Origin: Alopecurus myosuroides | Lineage: Eukaryota > Streptophyta > Magnoliopsida > Poales > Poaceae | Reading direction: 5' to 3' | Length of the DNA stretch: 64,000 bases | Assembly (NCBI GenBank): GCA_028641055.1 | Contig: CM054062.1 | Location: forward strand, 273,699,349-273,763,348 | In this document: one piece after another, positions 23,292-35,882 of the stretch | How positions within the stretch are numbered: position 1 is the first letter of the stretch | Layout of the letters: each line of letters begins with the position of its first letter | Translations under genes and position numbers: made by a program | Notes under the pieces: model-generated | Told to the model about the DNA's origin: nothing | What the model saw: the letters and a program-made list of their open reading frames with translations, nothing else | Databases searched by the model: none

Positions 23292-24427
23292 GGTTTCACT
23301 GTTTATCACCTCAAACACTCATTCGGCCAATGGGCATTTTGTAACGTGCCTGATACAATTATTCTTTTAATAGTGCGCCCATGCACTTTTCGATACAATT
23401 CCCTCGGTTTGTAATACCTTAAAACTTTAATAGATTTTGTGGGCTTCTGGCCTCTCGCATAGATATGTTATTTCCTGAACTTTTTGTTGCTGGTTTTCCG
23501 ATTTTTGCTACTTTTCCTTTTGTGAGACTCGGTTTCCGGGTCTCAGGGATTTCGACAAGTGGACTTTATTTCTTAAGTCACCAAGTCCCCAAGACTCGGA
23601 TTTTTGGGTTTTTAAGATTAATAGCTGAACAATTTGTTGCTTTTCTTCAAATTCCCAAGTCCCCAAGGCCCGAATTTCCGAGTCAGAAAGGCAAATTGTT
23701 TTAGCTTAGGCTCAAACATAGAGTTACTCACGTGGATTTGAGGTTATGCTTAATATTTGTGAGTTTCCGGCTGTTAACCTTGTACTCTGCATAACCTGTG
23801 GTTTTGATGACCCTTTTGATCCTCTTTGTTGTAAGCCGGCTTTCGCGTGGGTATTCAATGATGCTATAACTTTGTAAAGACAGGGTCAGGAAAGTCCCAT
23901 TGGGCATCATGACTGATTGTGATTACACGTTAGCAAAGCATGCCACATTGCTGCGAGTCACATCAAGCTTAGACAAGAGAAATCAAGAAAATTTGGCTCT
24001 ATTGTCCGGTTATAAGATTGTAACCGTACTTATTACAGGTAATCGGTCCTTATAACTTTAATGGCATCGTGGCCGGGTCTTTGAGTTTGCAACTGTGCTA
24101 TTCAAGCAATCAGCCCCCAAGACCTATATATGCAATCTTATGAAACATATAGAACTGGTATATTTTAAAACAAATAAGTAATACTTACTTGATAAAATAG
24201 AAAACAAAAAGTAAAAACAGAAAAAAATTAAAACTTAACAGAAATAAATAAGAAAGAAGCAATATCATAGTTTAACCATCTCTTTATTGATATGAGAAAA
24301 GTTAGGTCAGCAGGCCGCCTCATTAAAAACCCTCCAGTCCCCTTAGGTACCCAGGATAGGAAAAGAGTGCGTCTAAAACATGCTGCCTGTTACATCGTGT
24401 AATCCAACTTTGTAAACCTAGCCTATG
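23292..24427. other. Non-coding spacer between antisense gene and pol end (unit 1)
   Basis: No supported gene. Contains T-rich tracts with repeated AAGTCCCCAAG motifs near 23580-23680, which may be the antisense gene's 3' UTR, and A-rich DNA near 24170-24240. Repeated at 27580-28715. Confidence 0.6.
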
Positions 24428-24819
24428 CTAAGTGTAGTAGGGACGTAGCTGAGCCACGTTCCATGGTCTTTCCCTCTCTTGCAGAGATGAAGTGGTGTGG
24501 GCTGTGTCATTGACGGTATCCGACTTTTCCCTTGCATCTACCAAGTAATATGATCCATTATGCAGGCTCCGGCTTATGATAAATGGTCCTTCCCATGGTG
24601 GAGATAACTTGTGCTTTCCCTCCTTTGATTGTACCAAGCACAATACCAGGTCCGCTGCCTGGAAGACACGGGTTTTGACTCGCCGACTGTGGTATCTCCT
24701 CAAATCCTGCTGATATATGGCTGATCTCTCCAAGGCTTGCTCTCTGTGTTCTTCTAGCATGTCCACGGCATCCTGCCGGGTCTTCTCGTTCTCCACCTCA
24801 ATGTAAGCCGACACTCGGG
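24428..24819 (-). pseudogene. Duplicated integrase C-terminal fragment
   Basis: Copy of the last ~130 codons of element A pol, cut at the duplication junction. It retains PWEGPFIISRSLHNGSYYLV, a conserved C-terminal segment of plant Gypsy integrases, and ends QLRPYYT. It differs from the main copy at a few residues (for example QAADLVL against QEADLVL). No RT or catalytic core is attached. Confidence 0.85.
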
Positions 24820-27579
24820 AACTCTGGGTCTCAGTTCTCATGTCAAACATTGGCAGAAAACGTATTTCTACTGCCAGGATACCTCCTCAGCCGGCGAGAA
24901 GCAACTTCCGGGTTTCACCGAAAACCTCCTTAATCTATCCGATAGTTTCAGCTCCTTTGCTACTGAGGCCGAGAGGCAATCTATCCAGCCCCTCCTGCAC
25001 AAACTAGCCGTACTGTCGGCCCACGGCCTCCTAGCGCTCAATCTAATTAAAACCTGGGTAACTTTCCGGATTCAACCCAACAGTGTCCGGCCCAAAATCA
25101 TGTGCAACTATTCTGGGCACGTCACCGATTCTCTTCGCTATTCGATGAGAAATTACCCGGCCGCGGACGCAAACAAGATCATGAAAAACTTCTTGGCCGA
25201 GAAACTGGAGGTGATCCGAAACATAGCCGGCCTGGACCCCTACACGCGGGATAACCCGGCTCCAGCAGTAAGAACCGGTTATCACCCTTTATCCAACTAA
25301 TATTTTTCTGGTACAATCACTAACTTTTGTCACTGTACTTTTTCTCAGGAAGATAACGCTTTCTGGAAGATTGATACCCCTCCTCCTTCCGAAAACTCGA
25401 AAGAGGACGAGGAGCCGGTTGATACTGATGAGGGTAACATCCGAGTCTCACTTATTCCTTCTTCTGTTAACTTGTTCCGACCAACTTTTTTCCTTTTTCC
25501 GACAATATGCAATGTTTACCAGGGCTAGAAGATAAGAAGGACACCCATTCGGACGAGAGTGAAGCTGAGGCGGAAATTGAGGTTGGGGTAAAGAGGAAGA
25601 CCCGGGGCGTTGTGTTCAAGGTGCCTTACTCCTCTATGACCTCCAAACCATATTCATACGCTAACATGTGCGAACTTAACCAACATTTGATCAATTCATC
25701 ACGCTTGAAGGAACCCGCCCCAGTCAAACGTAGGGTAACCCGGAACTCCCCGGGTGATGATCCTCTTCACCCGGGCATCCCTTCGTCCCCCGCTCGCAAA
25801 GCCGGTATTCCCCAAACTCATTCTTCCCGTCTTCCTCAGAGATTTCCCTCTCCAAATCATCCACTGGCCGGACAAATCCGGGTCTCACTTTCACACTCTT
25901 TATCAGTTTCTTCCGGGTCTAGCAACGATCTCCCACCGGATTTTGTCGTGAACACCGGGTAAGTCACTTTTCTTGCTACTCAATACACTAACTTTTCCAT
26001 ACCTCTCGTTTACCATATACTGACTGCTTCTTTTTCCCTTTCCCAGAGCCAAGGTCACGAGCAGTGACCCAGAGGACATGGACGTGGATAACCCGGCTAT
26101 GGGGGACCCGGAAGATACTGTGAAGGCCGCGGCTGGCGGCGAAGAAGAAGAAGACTTTCTGGTAGACCCGACCGAGCAGGAAGCCGAGTTTCCCCTGCCA
26201 ACTCACACACCCGGGGATGAGGATGTCGAGATCCTGGGGACGCGGAGGGGTGATCCCAATCCTAACAACCAGGCGACCCGGGTACCCTCCCCCAAGCATG
26301 AAAAACTCCACCTCCGAGTACTCAGGGCCCCATCTCCTCCAGGCCGAGACTCGATGATCTGAGCTTTGAAGAAATGCTAGGTGCTCTCTTCACCTTGAAG
26401 ACTGATGAAAAGGGCATTCTGGAAGCCATGGCGGATAAGCATCAGGTAAATTAACCAATATTGCTTGTATATTCACATAGTCCCCAAGTTTCGAGTGAAC
26501 TATGCCTAGTTTACTTGGTACTTTATAACTCTATGATTTACCTTACCCGGATACATCTTTTGTCCGACTAACTTGTCCTTTATATTTCTCACAGGCCTAT
26601 GTGACCCATTCTGAGGAGGTGTTGGCAAAGACCAATGAGCTCCTCGAGGTCGAGACCAAGTTACGTGAAGATCTAGAGTCTGATGTGAAGAGTCTTGAGA
26701 AGGATGTGAAAACGTACAAGAAAAGGTCCCAAACTGCTGAGGGTGAGCTGAAGAAAATTTTGGCCCAGATTGCCGATACTTACCGCACCCTGCTTGGTAC
26801 GAATTTCCGACTTTCTAATTATAACCCGGATTTCTCATTCCGTAACGTTTACCATCCGGATTTTAGTGCCTTAACTTTTGCTGTTACTGTGCAGGTCCGG
26901 GTGAAAAGGCCCTAGATGAAGATGATATTGAAAAGCTGAAGACGCTGAAGCCGTGATCCGGCAACTTACTGTCGGCACCAAGTGGATTTTGGAGGCTGTG
27001 AAGTGGCCGGGTAAGGGTTATTGCGGCTTGGACACTTTGCTTGGCGCATGTTCTACCATTCCCGAGTGGATCGAGCACTGGAAGCGCTCATCGTGCCGAG
27101 TTGGGGTGACCCGTGGGCTTGCTCTGGCCAAGTCCTATTTTCCTAGGCTTGAGCCGACAAAGCTCGTGGGCGGGTTTCCCGAGTTCAACAACGACGGCTC
27201 CAAGTTCACTGGTAAGAATTACAAGGCCATTCATACTGATGTGCGTCACTCGGCGATCTTGATCGCTGACAGTCCGGACTTGAGCAAGATCATCCCACCT
27301 TACGACGCCGAAGACAAGCCAATTCAATCTGATCTGCCCAAGCCCTTTGACATGCTGGAGCGGTGGAAGGCGAAAGCGGCGAAGACGAAAGAGGAAGCTG
27401 CCAAGAAGAAGGCTGAGGCCGATATTGTGCCTTCCACCTCTACGCCGGCTGTCCCTCCTCCGGCTCGCGCCGGCACTGCTGCTGAACCGGACGCAGGAGC
27501 TGGGACGACCACCGACGAGCAAGTCAAAGACCCGGCCGCCAAGGACAATGTCGATGACTCGGCCGAGGATGCCGAGTAA
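24820..27579 (+). pseudogene. Second, 5'-truncated copy of the antisense gene
   Basis: Repeats the antisense gene from the middle of exon 1 (equivalent to 20532) to the stop at 27579, with the same predicted junctions 4288 bp to the right and the same two frame jumps. It lacks the N-terminal half of the PF04195-type region, so it cannot make the whole protein unless transcribed from the left copy. A few amino-acid changes are scattered through it. Confidence 0.75.
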
Positions 27580-29107
27580 GGTTTCACTGTTTATCACCTC
27601 AAACACTCATACGGCCAATGGGCATTTTGTAACGTGCCTGATACAATTATTCTTTTAATAGTGCGCCCATGCACTTTTCGATACAATTCCCTCGGTTTGT
27701 AATACCTTAAAACTTTAATAGATTTTGTGGGCTTCTGGCCTCTCGCATAGATATGTTATTTCCTGAACTTTTTGTTGCTGGTTTTCCGATTTTTGCTACT
27801 TTTCCTTTTGTGATACTCGGTTTCCGGGTCTCAGGGATTTCGACAAGTGGACTTTATTTCTTAAGTCCCCAAGTCCCCAAGACTCGGATTTTTGGGTTTT
27901 TAAGCTTAATAGCTGAACAATTTGTTGCTTTTCTTCAAATTCCCAAGTCCCCAAGGCCCGAATTTCCGAGTCAGGAAGGCAAATTGTTTTAGCTTAGACT
28001 CAAACATAGAGTTACTCATGTGGATTTGAGGTTATGCTTAATATTTGTGAGTTTCCGGTTGTTAACCTTGTACTCTGCATAACCTGTGGTTTGGATGACC
28101 CTTTTGATCCTCTTTGTTGTAAGCCGGCTTTCGCGTGGGTATTCAATGATGCTATAACTTTGTAAAGACAGGGTCAGGCAAGTCCCATTGGGCATCATGA
28201 CTGATTGTGATTACACGTTAGCAAAGCATGCCACATTGCTGCGAGTCACATCAAGCTTAGACAAGAGAAATCAAGAAAATTTGGCTCTATTGTCCGGTTA
28301 TAAGATTGTAACCGTACTTATTACAGGTAATCGGTCCTTATAACTTTAATGGCATCGTGGCCGGGTCTTTGAGTTTGCAACTGTGCTATTCAAGCAATCA
28401 GCCCCCAAGACCTATATATGCAATCTTATGAAACATATAGAACTGGTATATTTTAAAACAAATAAGTAATACTTACTTGATAAAATAGAAAACAAAAAGT
28501 AAAAACAGAAAAAAAATAAAACTTAACAGAAGTAAATAAGAAAGAAGCAATATCATAGTTTAACCATCTCTTTATTGATATGAGAAAAGTTAGGTCAGCA
28601 GGCCGCCTCATTAAAAACCCTCCAGTCCCCTTAGGTACCCAGGATAGGAAAAGAGTGCGTCTAAAACATGCTGCCTGTTACATCGTGTAATCCAACTTTG
28701 TAAACCTAGCCTATGCTAAGTGTAGTAGGGACGTAGCTGAGCCACGTTCCATGGTCTTTCCCTCTCTTGCAGAGATGAAGTGGTGTGGGCTGTGTCATTG
28801 ACGGTATCCGACTTTTCCCTTGCATCTACCAAGTAATATGATCCATTATGCAGGCTCCGGCTTATGATAAATGGTCCTTCCCATGGTGGAGATAACTTGT
28901 GCTTTCCCTCCTTTGATTGTACCAAGCGCAATACCAGGTCCGCTTCCTGGAAGACACGGGTTTTGACTCGCCGACTGTGGTATCTCCTCAAATCCTGCTG
29001 ATATATGGCTGATCTCTCCAAGGCTTGCTCTCTGTGTTCTTCTAGCATGTCCACGGCATCCTGCCGGGTCTTCTCGTTCTCCACCTCAACGTAAGCCGAC
29101 ACTCGGG
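24820..29107. repeat. Tandem duplication unit 2 (4288 bp) in element A
   Basis: Second copy, contiguous on its right with the rest of pol. The junction near 24819/24820 fuses the integrase tail (minus strand) to the middle of the antisense gene's first exon (plus strand). Such a structure can arise by template switching during reverse transcription or by unequal recombination; the sequence does not decide. Confidence 0.93.
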
Positions 29108-32100
29108 GCGAGTCGTGAATAATGTCACTCGGCAACACCGCCTCTGCACCATGAACCATGAAAAACGGGGTCATCTGAGTAGATCTGTTAGGTGTAGTGT
29201 TAATTCCCCAAACTACTGATGGTAGCTCTTCAACCCATGCTCCAGCAGCTCTGATGCACGGGACTCGCAGCCGTGGTTTTAACCCACGAAGTAACTCCTG
29301 GTTTGCCCTCTCCACCTGTCCTTAGCTTGTGGATGGGCTACCGAGGCTATGTCAAGCCGGATACCATTGTTCCCGCAGAATTTCTCCATCTCACCTAAGG
29401 ACATGTTGGTTCCATTGTCTGTTATTATGCTGTGAGGGTATCCAAACCTGTAGATGATCCTTTTCAGGAACTTGACTGCTGTGATTGCTTCGCAATTGGT
29501 AACTGGCATAACTTCAACCCACTTTGTAAACTTATCGATAGCTACCAAAAGATGAGTCTTTTTGCACGGTGACATGTGGAAGGGGCCCACCATATCCATG
29601 CCCCAAACAGCAAACGGCCAGGTCAGTGGGATTGTTTGCAACTCCATAGCTGGCACATGGATTTGGCGAGCGTACCTTTGACGTCCATCGCACCTTGCCA
29701 CCAAGCGCTCCGCGTCTGCTAAGGCTGTGAGCCAAAAGAAACCGTGTCGATATGCTTTGGCCACAAGGGGTCTTGTGGAGGCATGATGCCCACAATCACC
29801 TTCGTGGATCTCCTTCAAGATCTGTCGGCCTTCTTCTAGTGCTACACAGCGCAAAAAGACTCTTGCTGCACTCCTTTTATACAACTCTCCATTGATAATA
29901 GAATAGCCCTTTGCTCGTCTCAGAATTTGCCTTGCTAAAACTTCCTGTGGTGGTAACACGCCTCGTGATAAGTAGGCCAAAAACGGCTCTGTCCACTCGG
30001 GAATAGCACGTACTGTGGCCACGAGCTCCAAATCCGGGTCTTGGTTAGCCACCTCTTCCTCAGACTCGGTTTTGACAGAGGGCCACCATAACTCGTCCAG
30101 GAAAACATTAGGTGGAACCGGCTCTCTGCGCGAGCCGAGTCTTGCGAGTGCATCTGCTACCTCGTTCTTTCGCCTGTCAATATGCTCCACCTCATACCCG
30201 GAAAAGCACCCGACAACCCTGTCCACCTCTCTGCGATATGCTGCCATTGTTGCATCTTTTCTATCCCAAGTTCCTGAGACCTGCTGTACCACAAGGTCTG
30301 AATCTCCGTAGCACCGTATTCGCCTAATGTTCATCTCCTTTGCTATTCTCAATCCATGTAACAATGCCTCATACTCGGCCACATTGTTGGAGCAATCAAA
30401 GTGAATTTGCAACACGTAGCTCAATTTGTCTCCTTTGGGTGAGGTGAGTACCACCCCAGCTCCTGATCCCTCATACTGCTTAGAACCATCAAAGTGCATT
30501 ACCCAAGACTCGGAACTTGGCATCGTTGTGGGCATGCTTGTGTGAGTCCAGTCATTGATAAAATCGGCTAAAGCTTGAGATTTGATTGCAGACCTGGGCT
30601 CGTAGCTGATGTGATAATCTCCCATCTCGATGGCCCACTTGGCTATTCTACCTGTCGCATCTGAATTTCTGATAATATCTGCCATTGGTATAGAGCTAAC
30701 CACTGTTATGGGGTGTTCCTGAAAATATGGTTTCAATTTCCGGCTGGCCATGAAGACCCCGAAAACTAGTTTTTGCCAATGTGGGTAACGTTGCTTTGCT
30801 TCCGATAGTACTTCACTCACATAGTAAACCGGCCTTTGGACCGGGTGATCTTTTCCATCCTCTTTGCGCTCGACAACAACCACGGCACTAACCGCCCGGG
30901 GCCCGGCCGCAACGTATAACAGCATGGGCTCTTTAGGACCCGGTGCCGCCAGGATTGGTGCCTCAGATAATTGCTTTTTCAGTGCTTCAAACGCCTCGTC
31001 CGCCTCTTGGTCCCAAACAAATTTGTCGGTTTTCCTCAAGAGCCGGTATAAAGGTATTGCCTTCTCTCCAAGCCTGGATATAAACCGGCTTAACGCTGCT
31101 ACACACCCTGTAAGCTTTTGAACATGCTTCAGGCCTTCCGGCTTTTTCAGATTCTGAATGGCTTTGATCTTATCCGGGTTTGCCTCAATTCCTCTCTCAG
31201 AAACAATGAAACCGAGTAACTTTCCTGCTGGCACTCCAAACACACACTTTGTGGGGTTAAGCTTCATCTGATACCTTCTCAAATTCTTGAACGTGTCCTT
31301 TAGATCCTCAATGAATGTTTCTGCCTTCCTGGTTTTAATCACCACGTCATCAACATAAGCGTGGACGTTGCGTCCAATCTGATCCTCGAAACACTTTTGA
31401 ATGCACCTTTGGTATGTTGCGCCAGCGTTCTTTAGCCAAAAAGTCATGGTTTTGTAACAGAAAGCTCCAAAGGGGGTTATGAACGATGTTTTCTCCCAAT
31501 CCTCCTTTTTTAGCTTGATCTGGTGATACCCGGAATAAGCATCCAGGAAACACAATAGGTCACTTCCAGCCACTTCGTCTATAATCTGATCTATCCTTGG
31601 AAGGGCAAACGGATCCTTTGGGCAATGCTTGTTGAGACTCGTGTAATCTATGCACATCCTCCACTCATTGTTTTTCTTCATCACCAGAACCGGATTTGCC
31701 AACCAATCCGGGTGAAAAACCTCCATGATAAAGCCGGCCGCAAGGAGCCGAGCTATCTTCGCTCCTATAGCCTTTCTTCTTTCCTCGTTCATTTTTCTCA
31801 GGCCCTGCTTCACAGGCCGGGACTTGGGGTCAACATGCAAACTGTGCTCAGCTAACTCGGTTGGGATACCCGGCATATCACTGGGCGTCCAAGCGAAAAC
31901 ATCCTGATTACCACGAATAAACTCGATAAGTGCTTCTTCCTGCTTACTATCCAAGTTGGATCCTATAGCAAATTGCTTGGAGGGATCGCCCTCGACGAAA
32001 GCCACCATCTTTGTGCCCTGTGCTGCTTTGAATTTTGCTCTCTCATCTTCCGTATTCGGTCTTTTCAACGCTGTTCTGTCATCCGGGTCTACCTGAGACC

Positions 32101-33250
32101 GGTAATACTTGAGCTCTTCCTTTCTGCATGCCTGTTCTGCCATTGCCGCGTCTCCCTCATCACACTCGGCTGCTATAACCCGGTTGCCGTGTATAGTAAT
32201 GGTTCGCTTGGGACCCGGGATTTTTAGCTGTAGGTACACATAACACGGCCTGGCCATGAACTTGGCGTAAGCCGGTCTTCCGAACATCGCGTGATAAGGA
32301 CTGCGCAATTTTACCACCTCGAACGTGAGCCACTCCACTCGGAAATTATCCTTCGATTCTCCAAAAGCAACTTCTAGAGTGATTTTTCCTTCAGGGCATG
32401 CTGAATGACCCGGCACGATCCCATGAAAAACTATAGAATTTTTCTGCAACTGAGACTCCTTGAGCCCCATGCGTAGGAAAGTTTCCCAATATAAGATATT
32501 GATGCGACTTCCACCGTCCATCAGAACCTTTTTCAGCTCGTAACCATTAACCTGTGGTGCAAGTACCAAAGCCAGCACACCCGGATGTTCTACTGTTTCC
32601 GGGTGATCCCTCCTGCTCCATGTGACCTCTTGGTTTGACCATCTCAAGTATCTCGGAACAGCCGAAGAAACCGAGTTTACTGCTCTTTTGAGTATCTTTC
32701 TATCTTTATTGGAAGTCCCCGTGGTATGAACATGATACTGCCCCAGCTGCTTGGGGTTGGCTTGGAAACCTCCAGCGCCTCCTTGGTTGTTACCCGGATT
32801 ACCACCTTCTGGGTTGCCAGCCGGGGGTGGGCCATTGCCCGGGTTTCCACCCGGACCCGGTCCTGCTCCCCGGCCTGCACCTCGCATTGCTTTCTGTATT
32901 TCTTCGTTCTTCCATCTCTGTAAATCTACGCACTGTTTCAACGAATGATTAGCCGGCCTGCCGTTCCTGCTATGACGCGGACATGGCATCTTGAAAACCT
33001 CTATATGATTAGCCGGCCTGGGTGGTCCTTGATAATTTCCTCCATTGAAGTTTCCTCCGTTGAAATTTCCCTCAGCTCTGGGTCTCACAAACCCGGCTTC
33101 TGTACTGGCGACAAACTCGGAGTTTCCTTCATATGGGCGCTTGTGTTGGTTGTTTCCGTTGTTTCCTCCGTTGTTACCCGGTGAAACTCCATTACCGGGT
33201 CTTCCACTATTACCCGCGTTGGCTTTCGCTTTCTTATCATCAACATCCTC
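28716..33250 (-). pseudogene. Element A pol: zinc knuckle, protease, RT, RNase H x2, integrase
   Basis: In minus-strand order: a zinc-knuckle-like motif (CPRH...NHSLKQC), a Gly/Asn/Pro-rich linker, an aspartic protease with MDGGS (about 32515), RT with FLDAYSGYHQI and YVDD (about 31350), the usual Gypsy RNase H, a second RNase H with MHFDGSK (about 30490) and NNVAEYEALLHGL, then integrase with GMDMVGPF (about 29590) and TDNGTN (about 29413). A one-base loss near 29325 shifts the frame before the catalytic Glu region; the rest reads on from 29315 to the stop at 28716. One zinc-finger Cys of the integrase HHCC motif is Arg (CDGRQRY). RT has MTFW where MPFG is usual. Otherwise largely open, so recently active or mobilised in trans. 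Confidence 0.9.
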
Positions 33251-35380
33251 TTATGTGGTATCTGTGGCAGCGTTCTTGTTGCATGCGTCCATCAACTCCC
33301 CCATTGTAACTTCTGAAGCGTGACGGCTAGACTTCATGCGTGTCAGATTTTGCACTAAAGGTGTATATTTGCACGTTTTTGCCATAGCTTGTAACGCATC
33401 CTTTGGTTGGATATCAGTAGACGAGTGGAGAATTTCCATAACCCGGCGCACCCAACTGCGTGCCGACTCTCCTTTCTTCTGAACACATCGCTCTAAATCA
33501 TCAATCGTAAACAACTTCCTGCATGTTCCATGAAAGTGCTTGATAAAGGCAGTTTTCAACTCGCCCCATGAATTGACGGATTTCTCGGGTAGATTATTGA
33601 ACCACAACTTGGCTGCTCCTTCTGACATCATCAGGTACATGAATTTGGCTTGAAGATTCTCAGATGCGTTGCGGATCGACATGGACATCTCATAGCTGCT
33701 CAACCAGGTTTCTGGATCCATGGTCGGCTCATAATTAACCACCTTACCCGGCTCCTTGAACTTATCCGGGTAGGGCTCAGCCCGGATGGTATCCGACAAA
33801 CATTTAGGTCCTGCAAGGTTTGTTGGTACTGGCATCATTCGGGAAACGTGTGACGCCGCGGCGGGTACGGCGGGGGGTGCAACCGCTACCGGTCCCCGTA
33901 CCACAGACCCGTCCGCTGCTCGCCTGGCTCGGGAACTGTCCACAATAGCTTGCGCCGCTGATACCGCAGGCGTTGCCGGCCTGCGAGGAGGAGGCGGCAT
34001 CTGCTGCTGCTCTGCCCTCCGCCGCGCTGAACTCGACTGGATATTGCCGGTATTTCCGTTCTGCCGGCTCACATATGGTGTTCCGTGCATTCCACTCCTG
34101 TTATCCGGGTAATTGGCCTGCTGAACTATTGCTGTGCGCAGCAAATCTATTGCCCGCCGGGTCTCCGCTGCGTGGGGTGACTCTCCTACGGGGATGCGAT
34201 CAAGTGCCAATGTTGCTGCATACACGTTATCCATGGGGTTATTGAAGTGACCTGGTGGAGTATGAAATCGTGGCGGTGGTGGTGGTGGCGCTGCGTTGCC
34301 AGTTACGACTCCTGTTTGCAACGTGGGTAACCCGGCTTGTACGTTTGCTGGCTGTCCTCCCAAGGTTGCAGGCTGATGTCCGGTTTCCTGATTCACAGCC
34401 GGAATTGGTTGATCCTGTGGTGTAATGAACAGTGCGGCCGGGTGTATAGTTCCTCCTGTGGCCGGTAATCTCGGCTGGTATCTCTGATTGTGCATCCTGG
34501 TCGACTAAACTTGGAGCCGGTTCTCCATCTCTTCCAGCTCGCGCTGTCGTGCGGCTATCCCTTGTTTTTCAGCTTCCACATCTCTTCTTTGCTGATCCAA
34601 TGCGCGGCGAGCCACATCCAGATCCGCGGCGCGTGCTGCCACGTTTTCTGGGGTTATCACCGTTGCTAGTACTGTAGGATCCAAGATCAAGTTATTGTTG
34701 AACAGAGCCGGATTTCGTGGATTTGAGGGTCCCGCTCCTGGCGTTCTGTTCGCCATAAACCCAAACATGTTTCTCCGCAGCTCGCTCTCGGCAGTACGAC
34801 TGGTAACTGAAGCCGATTCTCCGTCGACCCGGGCTACAACCGGGTTTCCATCAACCGGATTTTGCTGTTGGGCCAGCGCTCGCGCCGCTACGACCGCGGC
34901 CGTAGTCACGTCCCCCTGATTGAGATTGGTTGCAGGGGCCGTGTAGACCGCGACCTGGCGCGCGATGCTTGGCGAAGATTCGTATTCTTCCTCATCACAA
35001 CTATCCCCCTCGTACCGATCCTCCAGCAAGTGCAGGATAGACTCGGTGTCGTCTTCTCTCATGACCCGGCCACGCGGGGTCCATACCGGCTCCTCCGGCT
35101 GTTCCCTCTTCGTGGTGGGCTCTTCTGCCGGGTCTGCTGTTCCGACCGATTCTTCTCCGTCCGACTGAACGCAGGTCGCTTCCCCTGACACAGAATCATA
35201 CTCAATATCGTCAGGAATTGAACCGGACGTACATACCATGCCGACGAAGACGTTGACCCGGCCGATTGTGACGACAGATCCGGCTTCTAGCAGATCCGAC
35301 TCTGGTCCCCAACCAAAGTCATCTACCATCTTCTCTCCTTCGGGGTTGGTGTAGATCTCGCGGATGACGAGGTTCTTCAT
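33251..35380 (-). pseudogene. Element A gag, broken by two in-frame stops
   Basis: One frame runs from the ATG at 35380 (first after the primer site) into pol, with stops only at 34505-34507 (TAG) and 33251-33253 (TAA). The N-terminal part is acidic, then an Arg/Glu/Gln-rich helix (about 34505-34620). The second part holds a retrotransposon gag domain (DPETWLSSYEMSMSIRNASE, LWFNNLP, AFIKHFHGT, ARSWVRRVMEIL, about 33300-33800). The knuckle lies downstream in the pol entry. An open frame continues upstream through the primer site into the LTR, but that is not a plausible start. Three codons separate the first stop from the next ATG. Confidence 0.82.
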
Positions 35381-35424
35381 GCTTTCCCGAGCTTCTCCCG
35401 TGACGTAAACACCCTTGGACGTAG

Positions 35425-35442
35425 GCCCTACGGTGGGCGCCA
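35425..35442 (-). other. Primer binding site of element A
   Basis: On the minus strand TGGCGCCCACCGTAGGGC follows the LTR end CGACA after two bases. Elements B and C carry nearly the same site. I cannot assign the tRNA with certainty. Confidence 0.8.
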
Positions 35443-35444
35443 AC

Positions 35445-35882
35445 TGTCGTGGCATAATCACGGCAGACGTTACCAGGGGTAACTTATCTTGGGGTAATTC
35501 GACTCTGGTGTTTGGGAGAGGGTTTAGCTCAGGGGAAATCATGCTATCAATCGATCTGGCAGCTCTGGCAATCAAGTCGCCGAGTCTCCGATCTAGGGTT
35601 ACAATATCAACTCTAGTATTACAAGGATACTCGAATATCTGGTGAAGCTATGTTTCTCTAACCCTAGGAGCCGGTTTATATCTTACCCGACTCCCTGGCT
35701 TCCTACACAAGGTACCCTCGGAATCCTACCCGGAAACCACACATAACCCTAAGTTTCCTAACAGCAACCCCAAAGGCCGGGTTACTGGACCTGCGTTCCT
35801 TCTTGGGCCTTCTAGAAACTCCTTTTCCTCGAGCCGGGTCTTGCACGGTTCCCCTCGGGGACGTTAGCCTACCGGGTTATCA
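35445..35882 (-). repeat. 5' LTR of element A
   Basis: 438 bp on the minus strand, starting TGATAACCCGG at 35882 and ending CGACA at 35445. A TATA box (ATATAAACC) lies at about 35674-35682. The start is inferred from the TG and the change to a different sequence at 35883; the end is fixed by the primer site. Its partner LTR is not in the window. Confidence 0.7.

Larger units (their letters stand above)
20532..24819. repeat. Tandem duplication unit 1 (4288 bp) in element A
   Basis: Directly repeated at 24820-29107. It runs from inside exon 1 of the antisense gene to inside the integrase 3' end. The copies differ at roughly 30 sites (about 0.7%) by eye. No TG/CA ends, no primer site and no target duplication, so these are not LTRs. 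Little microhomology at the junction (CTCGGG against CTCTGGG). Confidence 0.93.
20245..35882 (-). mobile_element. Tat-lineage Ty3/Gypsy retrotransposon A (3' end truncated)
   Basis: Minus-strand order: 5' LTR (35882-35445), primer site, gag, protease, RT, RNase H, a second RNase H, integrase, then an opposite-strand multi-exon gene. The 3' LTR is not in the window because another LTR element joins at 20244. The duplicated RNase H region and the antisense extra gene are hallmarks of the Tat lineage (Retand/RIRE2/Grande-like; established knowledge). Breaks: two in-frame stops in gag, one frameshift in integrase, and a 4288-bp tandem duplication. It sits inside the tail of the plus-strand LTR element at 35883-38747. 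Confidence 0.88.

Noticed and set aside
20532..29107. The 4288-bp direct repeats as LTRs
   Set aside because: They are directly adjacent, lack TG/CA ends, primer site and target duplications, and begin and end within genes.
35381..35575. Extension of gag upstream of 35380
   Set aside because: This part of the open frame translates the LTR and the primer binding site, so it precedes any sensible gag start.
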